Assembly: GCA_945787955.1 (NCBI GenBank)
Contig: CALZKF010000007.1
Location: forward strand, 12,057 to 47,080
Direction: 5' to 3'
DNA length: 35,024 nt
Source of the DNA: an uncultured Acidobacteriota bacterium
Lineage (GTDB): Bacteria; Acidobacteriota; Polarisedimenticolia; Polarisedimenticolales; Polarisedimenticolaceae
Shown here: piece by piece, positions 7,523-15,356 of the stretch
Layout: every line of letters begins with the position of its first letter
Numbering within the stretch: position 1 is the stretch's first letter
The notes under the pieces: model-generated
Seen by the model: the letters and a program-made list of their open reading frames with translations, nothing else
What the model was told of the DNA's origin: nothing
Databases searched by the model: none
Position numbers and translations under genes: made by a program

Positions 7523-8300
7523 CGGATTTCCCTCCCCCGGTCAATTGCCGTACCAGTCCCCGAATCCGTTCCTGGGTTCCGGTTGAGAACCAGCAGTCCA
7601 GGAACTCGTCGTGGTGCTCCGCCTCCCGGGACGCGATCCGTTCCGCCGTGGCGGAGCGCAGGTAGCGTTTGGTTACGGCGAAGGAGGCCAGGTCTTTGGA
7701 GGTCATCTCCACCAGACGCTCCCTTGCCCGGGCCGGCAACTCGTCCGGCTCGCACAGTTCATGGACCAGGCTGCTTGCCAGCGCTTGGTCGTCCTTGTAG
7801 TTGCGGCCGAACAGGGCGACCTCTTCCAGCCTGGGGCTGATGACCGCATCCCGCAGGATCATGGACACGCCGAACGGCAGCGGCACACCGACCTTGAGCT
7901 CGTTGAGGCCGATCATCGCCCCGGCCTGAAGAATTCTCCAGTCGGCCGCCAGGGAAATGACGGCGCCGCCGGCGAGAGTATGTCCGGACAGCGCCGCCAC
8001 CATCGGCTTCGGGAAGCGATAGAGCTGCAGCAGGCAGGCGGCGAACTTCTCCATGAACCGCTTCATTCCAGGCCGGTCCATGGCTGAAAGGTAGACCAGG
8101 TCCAGGCCGGGGCAGAACAGCTTCCCGGCAGCGGTCAATATGACTCCCGCTATCTCCGGATCGTGCTCCGCCTCCCCGGCGGTCAGCATCAGGCCGTCCA
8201 GGACGCTGTCGTCGATCGCATTGCCCCGCCGGCCGGAAAGGTGGATCTGCGCGCAGCCGCCATCCCGGTGAATCGTAACCGCATCTTGTTGCACGCTCAA
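7515..8300 (-). CDS. Enoyl-CoA hydratase/isomerase family protein
   Basis: This is a 261-residue crotonase-fold protein. The oxyanion-hole region is LFCPGLDL, and the active-site stretch runs GHTLAGGAVISLAADWRI to GLNELKVGVPLP. Hydratases use two glutamates. The first position (GGGxE in hydratases) is a non-acidic residue here, while the second is kept in LNELKVG, so isomerase or another crotonase chemistry is as likely as hydration. The start is a TTG at 8300, supported by GGAGGG 6 nt upstream. It heads the ten-gene minus-strand run, transcribed from a palindromic -10 region about 20 nt upstream. Confidence 0.87.
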   Translation of the reverse strand: MSVQQDAVTIHRDGGCAQIHLSGRRGNAIDDSVLDGLMLTAGEAEHDPEIAGVILTAAGKLFCPGLDLVYLSAMDRPGMKRFMEKFAACLLQLYRFPKPMVAALSGHTLAGGAVISLAADWRILQAGAMIGLNELKVGVPLPFGVSMILRDAVISPRLEEVALFGRNYKDDQALASSLVHELCEPDELPARARERLVEMTSKDLASFAVTKRYLRSATAERIASREAEHHDEFLDCWFSTGTQERIRGLVRQLTGGGKSGD

Positions 8301-8318
8301 ACCACACCCTCCAAAGGT

Positions 8319-8330
8319 CGATTATAATCG
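8319..8330. promoter_or_regulatory. Palindromic -10 element, candidate bidirectional promoter
   Basis: The perfect palindrome CGATTATAATCG presents TATAAT on both strands. On the plus strand the hexamer is 8323-8328, and 7 nt past its end lies the A of an ATG of dinB (8335). On the minus strand the hexamer is 8326-8321, giving a predicted start near 8314, just ahead of GGAGGG and the TTG of the enoyl-CoA hydratase gene. No convincing -35 box is visible on either side. Confidence 0.55.
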
Positions 8331-8334
8331 GATG

Positions 8335-9519
8335 ATGGTCTCCCACCACCAGCCCCGAGTGATCCTGCACCTGGATATGGATGCATTCTTCGCTGCGGTT
8401 GAAGTGCGGGACAACCCGGATCTGGCCGGTAAGCCGGTGATCATAGGCCATCCCGGCCCCAGGGGCGTCGTGGCGACCTGTTCCTATGAGGCCCGGAAGT
8501 TCGGGGTTCGATCGGCCATGCCTTCGACTACGGCGCTGAGGCTGTGTCCCGACGGGATCTGGGTCCGGGGACGGATGGATCGGTATTCCGAGATATCGAA
8601 AGCGATCCGGGAACGGATGAGGGCGTGCACACCGCTGGTGGAACCGCTTTCCATCGACGAGGCCTTCCTGGACCTGACCGGGATCGCCGCGGACCTGGCA
8701 GGTGGCGGAGATATCGGGCGAAATCTGAAAGCGATGATTGTTCAGGATCATGGTCTCACTTCATCGGTGGGGGTCGCCCCCAACAAGTTCCTGGCGAAAA
8801 TCGCCTCGGATCTTGAGAAGCCGGACGGGTTGGTGCTGTTCCCCCTTGAAGCGGTCAAGATCCGGCTGTGGCCGATGCCGGTGGAACGGCTATGGGGGGT
8901 GGGGCCAAAAACCGGTGAACGGCTCAAGGCAGGGGGTGTGCACCGGATAGAAGATCTGGCCGGCCGGCCTGAATCAGCCATCGCTTCCCTGGTTGGCGAG
9001 CGTGCCGGCCGACACCTGCAGGCTCTGGCCCGGGGAGAAGACGACCGGCCGGTAGTCCCCTCCCGGGAGGCGAAGTCGACCTCTTCGGAGAGGACCTACG
9101 AGACCGACCTGACCGATGCGGACGAACTCGACCGCGCGCTCCTGGCCCGCTCCGAGCACGTGGCCCGGGAACTGCGCAAGGACAGGTTGGCGGCCAGGAC
9201 AGTGCATATCAAGATCCGGACCGGCGATTTCAGGACCTGGACCCGGGCGGTGACCTTGGTGGAGCCGACTTATCTGGCGGAAGTGATCGTGAAGGCGGCA
9301 CGGGAAATGTACCGGGCGCGAATCGACCTCCACGGCAAGGGCATCCGGCTCCTGGGAGTCGGCGCCAGCCACCTGTTCCCGGCCGACTCCGGGCAGCCGT
9401 CCCTGTTCCCCGACCCTGTGGAGGAGCGGGCTCGGAAAGTGGCCAGGGCCACCGACGCGATCCGCGACCGCATGGGCGAAAAGGCAGTCACCCGAGCCAG
9501 GCTCTTAAAGAAAAAATAA
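8335..9519 (+). CDS. dinB: DNA polymerase IV (Y-family translesion polymerase)
   Basis: This is a 394-residue error-prone polymerase that bypasses lesions in the template. Catalytic acidic residues sit in LHLDMDAFFAAVE (residues 12-24) and SIDEAFLDLT (two acidic residues near 108-109). Palm/finger signatures CSYEARKFGVRSAMP, the thumb segment SVGVAPNKFLAKIASD and the HhH-type WGVGPKT are all in place, followed by the little-finger domain. Near the C-terminus, QPSLF fits the beta-clamp binding consensus. The start could be either of two adjacent ATGs (8332, 8335). I choose the second because it lies exactly 7 nt beyond a TATAAT and no ribosome site is present, consistent with a leaderless transcript. 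It is convergent with the MscS gene. Confidence 0.95.
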   Translation: MVSHHQPRVILHLDMDAFFAAVEVRDNPDLAGKPVIIGHPGPRGVVATCSYEARKFGVRSAMPSTTALRLCPDGIWVRGRMDRYSEISKAIRERMRACTPLVEPLSIDEAFLDLTGIAADLAGGGDIGRNLKAMIVQDHGLTSSVGVAPNKFLAKIASDLEKPDGLVLFPLEAVKIRLWPMPVERLWGVGPKTGERLKAGGVHRIEDLAGRPESAIASLVGERAGRHLQALARGEDDRPVVPSREAKSTSSERTYETDLTDADELDRALLARSEHVARELRKDRLAARTVHIKIRTGDFRTWTRAVTLVEPTYLAEVIVKAAREMYRARIDLHGKGIRLLGVGASHLFPADSGQPSLFPDPVEERARKVARATDAIRDRMGEKAVTRARLLKKK

Positions 9520-9520
9520 T

Positions 9521-9578
9521 TGGGGACATTCCGCTTTTCCACTCCGGAGCTGAGCCATGGAAAAGCGGAATGTCCCCA
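9521..9578. repeat. Inverted-repeat element, copy 1 (TGGGGACATTCC ends)
   Basis: Two arms of 21 bp (9521-9541 and 9558-9578) are perfect inverse complements around a 16-nt loop. The element fills the 63-nt gap between the convergent dinB and mscS stop codons. Read in the mscS direction, the hairpin is followed by a T-rich run (complement of 9511-9520), so it could end that transcript. The outer ends match those of the element at 23516-23639, but the interiors differ. This resembles REP-type or miniature elements mobilised in trans; no transposase is visible here. Confidence 0.8.
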
Positions 9579-9582
9579 TTTC

Positions 9583-10800
9583 TCAGAACTTGACCGGTTC
9601 TTCCCGACCGGTGCTCCCGGTTCGATCCATGACCTGTTTCGCCGCCTCGATGCCGGCCACCAAGGTGGCCGGATCTCCCGGAGGTACGATCTGGGGCGTA
9701 TCCGGCAGGGAAGAGACATGCAGGGTCTGGGTCGGGAAAGCGAACTCCACCCCCAGTTTTTTGGCCAGGTGCAGGATATCGATGTACAACCGCTGCCGCT
9801 CCCGGAGTTCGGTCCCCCAGTCCGGGACCTCGTGAAAGCAGTACAGACGGATCCCCAGGGAGAAGGCGTCGAAGCGGTCGAAGTACACCATGTAGAAATC
9901 TTTCCGGGTGTAGGGATGATTCCGGATCAGTTCCCGGATCCCTTCGCAGAACGCTTCAATGGTTGCAGGCGGCGTGTCGTACTGTACACCCAGTGCAGTG
10001 CTGATGCGGCGGTACTGCCGCTCACCGTAGTTGTCCACGGCGGTATTCACAAGGTTGGAGTTGGGTATGGTGATCAGGGAGTTATAGAACGTCCGGATCC
10101 GGGTCGACCTGAGCCCCAACTCCTCCACCGTTCCCTCCAGGTCCCCGATCACCACCCAGTCACCGATCTTGAACGGCCGGTCGGCCAGCACCGTAAACGA
10201 TCCGAACAGGTTCTCCACCGTGTCCTTGGCCGCTAGTGCGAATGCCAGACCACCGATGCCGAGACCGGCCAGCAGGCTGGTAACGTCTACGTCCAGGTTC
10301 TGGGCGATGAATACCAGGCCGAAGGCGGTGACGATAATCTTCAACGCGCGACGGATCATCGGAACCAGCAGGTCGTCCAGAGTCGATTCGGTTCGGGCGG
10401 CCATGGTCGCCAGCCAGGCCCCCAGCAGGTCGGCGACACGGTAAGAGGCCCATACTCCGGCCACCGCAATGATCAGCTTCACCGCCACGGTCAGGATGCT
10501 GACTGCTCCAACCGGCAGATCCAGGAGGTGCAGCATCCCGGACCAGGCAATCGCCATCGCCAGGATTCCCAGCGGCTGCTCCAGATGGATCTCCTTTTCC
10601 AACTCCAGTGCGGCGGTGTTATTCGCCAACAGTCGGCGAAGCCAGAAGGCGGCGGCATAACGGACAATGCGGTCGATGATGACACCGGCGAGGACGATTG
10701 CCACCAGTCCCAGCCACTGCCAACCCTCCAGCACAAAGAACGGGCTCCGCAGGAACTCCGGCACCCGCTCCCGGATCCAGTCTGCAAACGTGTTCGACAT
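9583..10800 (-). CDS. MscS-family mechanosensitive channel
   Basis: This 405-residue inner-membrane protein should open under membrane tension during hypo-osmotic shock. Three N-terminal hydrophobic helices precede the pore-lining helix GLGIGGLAFALAAKDTVENL. The conserved beta domain follows, with FKIGDWVVIGDLEGTVEELGLRSTRIRT and ITIPNSNLVNT, then the cytoplasmic vestibule. The start at 10800 is chosen for GGAGAG upstream at suitable spacing; an open extension to 10836 would remove that site. It is divergent from the M14-TlpA gene across an 85-nt gap and convergent with dinB. Confidence 0.92.
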   Translation of the reverse strand: MSNTFADWIRERVPEFLRSPFFVLEGWQWLGLVAIVLAGVIIDRIVRYAAAFWLRRLLANNTAALELEKEIHLEQPLGILAMAIAWSGMLHLLDLPVGAVSILTVAVKLIIAVAGVWASYRVADLLGAWLATMAARTESTLDDLLVPMIRRALKIIVTAFGLVFIAQNLDVDVTSLLAGLGIGGLAFALAAKDTVENLFGSFTVLADRPFKIGDWVVIGDLEGTVEELGLRSTRIRTFYNSLITIPNSNLVNTAVDNYGERQYRRISTALGVQYDTPPATIEAFCEGIRELIRNHPYTRKDFYMVYFDRFDAFSLGIRLYCFHEVPDWGTELRERQRLYIDILHLAKKLGVEFAFPTQTLHVSSLPDTPQIVPPGDPATLVAGIEAAKQVMDRTGSTGREEPVKF

Positions 10801-10885
10801 TGGAACTCTCCATTTTGGGAAGATAATCGGCACCAAGGATACAACGCCGGATGGTAAAGTTCAGGTCCCACGATGAGGAACCCTC

Positions 10886-13822
10886 ATGAAACGTCTTTTA
10901 TTGATTCTTGTGATCTCCTGCACCGTCTTTGCGGCAACAGCCGCAGACGGCACCCCGGACGAGTGGCGGACCTGGACCGAGTCCCACGACTTCCGCTCCA
11001 CCGGTTCTTACAGTGAGACATTGGAGTATCTGAAGAAGATCGAGGCCGCGCTGCCGGAGATGAATCTGACTACCTTCGGAATTTCCGGCCAGGGCCGTGA
11101 CATGCCGCTGGTGATCGTCTCAAAAGACCGGGCGTTTACGCCAAGAACCGCCGCCGCAACCGGCAAGCCGATCATCCTGATCCAGAACGGCATCCACGCC
11201 GGTGAAATCGACGGCAAGGACGCATCCCTGATGATCCTCCGGGACATGGCGCTGGGCCGTGGCAAGGAACTGCTGGACAACGCCATCCTGCTGATCATCC
11301 CGATCTACAACGTGGACGGCCACGAACGGGTCTCGCCGTACTGGCGGCCGGCCCAGAACGGCCCGGTGGACGGCATGGGGTTCCGTACCAACGCTGCAGG
11401 ATTGGACCTGAACCGGGATCACCTGAAACTGGACAGCCCGGAAGCCCGGGCGGTCATCGACCTGTTCAACCGCTGGCGCCCCCACCTCCATGTGGACAAC
11501 CACGTTACCAACGGCGCCCACCACGACTGGGTGCTGACCTACGCCTTCGTGAAGGCGCCCCAGGCGGCGCCGCCCATGGCGTCCTGGGTGGAGCCGGCCA
11601 TGAACCGGATCGTGGAAGCGACCCGCAAACGCGGCCACAGCCTGGGCCCCTACGTCGATCTGCTGGACTACTCGGACCCGACGAAGGGGTTCAGCTCCTA
11701 CGTCGGCCGGGCCTGGTACGCCACCGGCTACTACCCGCTGCGCAACGTCCCTTCCATTCTGGTGGAGAACCACGCGCCCAAGCCGTACAAGGACCGGGTC
11801 CTGACCAACCGGGCATTCCTTGAAGAGATCATCCGGGAGGTCAACCGGGATCCGAAATCGCTGATGGATGCCGTCGTAGCCTCGAAGGACTACATCACCT
11901 CCGGATCATCTGAAAACATCACACTGTCCTGGTCCCGTGACGAGGAACACCCTTCTTCCATCCAGTACCCCGGCAGGGACTGGAACATCGAAACCAGCGT
12001 CGCCACCGGCGACCCGGTGCTGCTGTACGACGACTCCAAACCGAAACCGATGGATGTTCCCTGGGTGAACCGGGCCAGAGCCGACAAGACGGCGCCGCGG
12101 CCACTGGGGTATCTCATCCAGCCCGGCTGGCCGGAGATCGAAGAGCGTCTTCGGCGCCATGATCTGGAATTCGTCAAACTCACCCGACCTGCAACTCTCG
12201 AAGTCGACACCCTGCGGGTATCCAACTCCCTGTATCGTCCCGGGTCCTACCAGGGCCGCAACATGGTTGGCTACGATCTTGAGGTGCGACGGGAAACCCG
12301 CACCGTACCGGTCGGCACCCTGTTCATTGCAGCAGGCCAACCGGACTTTGCACTGGCCGTGCAGCTTCTGGAACCGGACAGCCCCGACTCCCTGGCTTCC
12401 TGGGGAATGATGGCTTCTGCCCTGGAGTGGAAGGAGTACATCTCCCCGTCGGTGCTGGAACCGAAGGTCCGCAGATTGCTGGAGGAGGATCCCGCGCTCC
12501 GGACCGAGTGGGAAGCGGCCCTGAAAGACGAAACGTTCGCCGCCGACGGCAACGCCAGGTTCTTGTGGTGGTACACCCGCACGCCGCACTGGGATGAACA
12601 GGTCGGCATGCTGCCGGTGATGCGTCTGCCGCTTTCCGGAGATCATGAACAACTGCTGGACGCGCTGCCGCCGCTTCTCCCCGGTCCCTGGACTGCATCT
12701 CTTAAAACACCTGGTGGAATGCTCCCCTTCATGCTTGAGTTTATCCACAGCGACACCGGCCTGCAGGCGATCATCAGCAATGGGCTTGAGCGGCGGGATC
12801 CTGTTCCGGTAACGCTCACGGCAGGCGACACCTTCAGAATCACTCTGGAACCGTACGAGGCGTTCCTGAGCTTCAAAGTTCATGGTGGGCACCTGCAGGG
12901 CGAGTACAGGAAGCGACTGGGCGACAACAAATGGCGCAAGCTTCCGCTGGACGCCACCGTGGGGAGCGCTGCAATGCCTTCACTGCTTGACTGTGAGGAG
13001 GATGCGCTATCGGGCCGCTGGCAGGTTCAGTTCGAGAACGATCCCGTGCCTTCGGTCGGCATGTTCAGGCCGGCGCCGGGAGAGTGCCGCATCCAGGGCA
13101 CCTTCCTCAATGCCACCGGCGATTACCGCTATCTTGCTGGAGATGCCTATGGCGGCCACCTCTCTCTCTCCACCTTCGACGGCGCCCACACCTTCCTGTT
13201 CAAGGCAGAGCTGCAGGATGACGGCACCCTGAAAGGCGATTTCTGGTCCGGCGATTCGTACCACGAGACATGGACCGCCAGGAAAGATCCGGACGCCGCG
13301 CTGCCCGACCCGTTCGGGCAGACAACATGGTCCGGCACAGTGCAGCTATCCGAACTGAAGTTCCCCGACCTTGATGGGAATATCCGGTCCCTGGCCGATC
13401 CGGCGTTCCACGGGAAGGCCCGGATCATCGAGGTCATGGGGACATGGTGCCCCAACTGCAACGACGCCACCGCCGACCTGGTGAAGCTGGACAGGAAGTA
13501 CCGGGATCGGGGGCTGTCCATCGTTGCCCTGGCGTTCGAAGTCAGCGGCGAGTTCGCTACCGACTCCGCCCAGGTAAAACGATATGTGGAGCACCATGGG
13601 ATCGAGTTCCCGGTATTGCTCGCCGGAGAAGCGGACAAGGACACAGCCACCGAAGCGGTCCAAGGTCTGGACCAGGTGCGCTCGTTCCCCACGACGATCT
13701 TCCTGGATCGGGACGGCAACGTCCGTGCGGTGCACTCAGGCTACAGCGGACCGGCCACCGGCGATGCGTACCAGGATCAACTGAAAAAATACGAAACGCT
13801 CATCGAGTCGCTGTTGCAGTAG
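10886..13822 (+). CDS. Secreted M14 carboxypeptidase fused to a TlpA-like thiol-disulfide redoxin
   Basis: This 978-residue exported protein has a signal peptide (residues 1-20, ending FAATAA). The peptidase M14 domain (about 35-330) carries zinc ligands H104 and E107 in IHAGEIDG, H206 in HVDNHVTNG, an NR pair at N176-R177 and catalytic Glu294 in SILVENHAP. From about residue 595 the sequence reads like a complete TlpA-type protein. It starts with a beta-rich domain (GDYRYLAGDAYGG, STFDGAHTFLFKAEL, GDFWSGDSYHETW), then the thioredoxin fold with redox pair C855-P-N-C858 and the cis-proline loop SFPTTIFLD. The frame is continuous throughout. It likely acts outside the cytoplasmic membrane. The ATG has GAGGA upstream. 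Its 3' end overlaps the convergent PDZ gene by 23 nt. Confidence 0.9.
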   Translation: MKRLLLILVISCTVFAATAADGTPDEWRTWTESHDFRSTGSYSETLEYLKKIEAALPEMNLTTFGISGQGRDMPLVIVSKDRAFTPRTAAATGKPIILIQNGIHAGEIDGKDASLMILRDMALGRGKELLDNAILLIIPIYNVDGHERVSPYWRPAQNGPVDGMGFRTNAAGLDLNRDHLKLDSPEARAVIDLFNRWRPHLHVDNHVTNGAHHDWVLTYAFVKAPQAAPPMASWVEPAMNRIVEATRKRGHSLGPYVDLLDYSDPTKGFSSYVGRAWYATGYYPLRNVPSILVENHAPKPYKDRVLTNRAFLEEIIREVNRDPKSLMDAVVASKDYITSGSSENITLSWSRDEEHPSSIQYPGRDWNIETSVATGDPVLLYDDSKPKPMDVPWVNRARADKTAPRPLGYLIQPGWPEIEERLRRHDLEFVKLTRPATLEVDTLRVSNSLYRPGSYQGRNMVGYDLEVRRETRTVPVGTLFIAAGQPDFALAVQLLEPDSPDSLASWGMMASALEWKEYISPSVLEPKVRRLLEEDPALRTEWEAALKDETFAADGNARFLWWYTRTPHWDEQVGMLPVMRLPLSGDHEQLLDALPPLLPGPWTASLKTPGGMLPFMLEFIHSDTGLQAIISNGLERRDPVPVTLTAGDTFRITLEPYEAFLSFKVHGGHLQGEYRKRLGDNKWRKLPLDATVGSAAMPSLLDCEEDALSGRWQVQFENDPVPSVGMFRPAPGECRIQGTFLNATGDYRYLAGDAYGGHLSLSTFDGAHTFLFKAELQDDGTLKGDFWSGDSYHETWTARKDPDAALPDPFGQTTWSGTVQLSELKFPDLDGNIRSLADPAFHGKARIIEVMGTWCPNCNDATADLVKLDRKYRDRGLSIVALAFEVSGEFATDSAQVKRYVEHHGIEFPVLLAGEADKDTATEAVQGLDQVRSFPTTIFLDRDGNVRAVHSGYSGPATGDAYQDQLKKYETLIESLLQ

Positions 13823-14765
13823 ACCGGTGCAACGCCGGCATGGATGAGCGGTGCATTCGAGGCATGAGGTCCTCGGCGCTATCCTCTGGAATTGCCGCCG
13901 ACAGGCTCAGGGTGCGGCCGGCCCGGATCACGTCCAGATCCAGGCTGCCGCCGGCCGCTTCATGGATCGCTTTTAACAGATCGCCTGTATTGGAGATCGT
14001 CGTACCCCCCGCGGAGACGATTAAATCGCCGACCTGGATACCGGCAGCTTCCGCAGGCGATTGCGCAATCACTTTGCCCACCAGGACACCTGCATCCGGA
14101 TCACCACCCAGGTGCTCCCGGAGCTCAGCGGTGGCCCGAACCAGTTCCACGCCCAGTTTCGGGCGTGCGAACGGCAGCACCAGCCGCTCCTCCATCACGC
14201 CGTGCCAGTCCATATCCCCCAGACGCTCTTGCAGCTCCTCGGCATATTGCTCCCAGCGCTCGGCATAGTCTTCTCCGAACCGATCCACCAACGGAGCGAA
14301 ACTGTCCTCGTCGAACTCGAAGTTGAAATTGAAGTTCTCACCGAAGCCATCCTCGAATCGGAGACCGGACTCGGGCCGCTCCGCCAGAGTCGCCGTCAGG
14401 TTCAGCCGGTCGCCGCCCCGCATGACGGTGACTTTGACCTTGTCTCCAGGTTTGGCGTCACCGACCAAGTCAGCCACATCCCCGGTGTCTGCAACATCGT
14501 TGCCCCCGATAGCAACAATCAGGTCCCCTGTTTCGAGGCCGGCCTCTTCCGCAGGTGAGCCGTCCATGACCGACAACACCTTCACGCCTACAGCATCGTC
14601 GTCGCGCCCCATCATTATTCCTAGATACGCACCATCGCCGTCTCCGCGGATGACGATGACATTCCGATCAATCTTCCGGTTTTCATCGGCCAGGAGTGCG
14701 TTGGTTCCCAGGGCCAGACCGACCAGCACCAGGACGAGTACCGGAATCCAGATCTTTCTATTCAT
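13800..14765 (-). CDS. Exported protein with two PDZ domains and no protease domain
   Basis: This 321-residue protein begins with a signal peptide or anchor (IWIPVLVLVLVGLALG). Two PDZ domains follow: about residues 45-128 (VLSVMDGSPAEEAGLETGD) and about 202-292 (VIAQSPAEAAGIQVGD). The linker is Phe/Asn/Asp-rich and helical. HtrA/DegP proteases carry similar paired PDZ domains, but no serine-protease domain is present, so it probably binds peptides or C-termini as an adaptor or scaffold in the periplasm. The ATG has GGAGAGGG 8 nt upstream. It is divergent from the GNAT gene, and its 3' end overlaps that of the M14-TlpA gene by 23 nt. Confidence 0.85.
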   Translation of the reverse strand: MNRKIWIPVLVLVLVGLALGTNALLADENRKIDRNVIVIRGDGDGAYLGIMMGRDDDAVGVKVLSVMDGSPAEEAGLETGDLIVAIGGNDVADTGDVADLVGDAKPGDKVKVTVMRGGDRLNLTATLAERPESGLRFEDGFGENFNFNFEFDEDSFAPLVDRFGEDYAERWEQYAEELQERLGDMDWHGVMEERLVLPFARPKLGVELVRATAELREHLGGDPDAGVLVGKVIAQSPAEAAGIQVGDLIVSAGGTTISNTGDLLKAIHEAAGGSLDLDVIRAGRTLSLSAAIPEDSAEDLMPRMHRSSMPALHRSTATATR

Positions 14766-14849
14766 TGCAAGTTCCCTCTCCAGTGGAAGTTGGGTCTGTT
14801 CTCACCCTGGTATACGCTTGGTGCCCCGAAAAGACGCAGGAGCGGCACC

Positions 14850-15356
14850 ATGAGTCAAAACTCACCGGAACTTGTCTCCATCCGGCCTGCCGAGGTCGGA
14901 GAAGCAGGGCTGATCCTGGATATGATCCGGGAACTGGCCGACTACGAAAAGCTGCTCCACGAGGTTACCGCCACCGAGCAGGATATCCGCGCCACCCTGT
15001 TCGGGGAAGATCGCAGGGCCGAAGCGCTCCTGGTCTGCGTAGCCGATGAACCGGCCGGTTTCGCCATCTTTTTCCACAACTATTCCACATTCCTGGGAAA
15101 GAACGGCCTGTACCTGGAGGACGTCTATGTCAGACCGGAATTCCGCCACCAGGGGGTAGGCAAGGCGATCCTGAAACACCTGGCCGGCATCGCAAAGGAC
15201 AGGGATTGCGGCCGGTTCGAATGGGCGGTGCTGGACTGGAACCAGCCGGCGATCCGGTTCTACAAGTCGATGTCCGCTAGACCGCAGAAAGACTGGACCG
15301 TCTACCGGCTGGACCGGAACGGGATCGAGAAGCTGGCGGACGGCGTCAACCCGTAA
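14850..15356 (+). CDS. GNAT N-acetyltransferase, diamine acetyltransferase (SSAT)-like
   Basis: This 168-residue single-domain GNAT protein has the acetyl-CoA pyrophosphate loop RPEFRHQGVGKAIL, preceded by the strand LYLEDVYV. The C-terminal half (GRFEWAVLDWNQPAIRFYKSM, then DWTVYRL) matches the spermidine/spermine and thialysine acetyltransferase group closely, so a small polyamine or diamine is the likely acceptor. The start is the ATG at 14850, with CAGGAG 7 nt upstream. An in-frame start at 14790 lacks such a site. Its last 11 nt overlap the convergent esterase gene. Confidence 0.88.
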   Translation: MSQNSPELVSIRPAEVGEAGLILDMIRELADYEKLLHEVTATEQDIRATLFGEDRRAEALLVCVADEPAGFAIFFHNYSTFLGKNGLYLEDVYVRPEFRHQGVGKAILKHLAGIAKDRDCGRFEWAVLDWNQPAIRFYKSMSARPQKDWTVYRLDRNGIEKLADGVNP

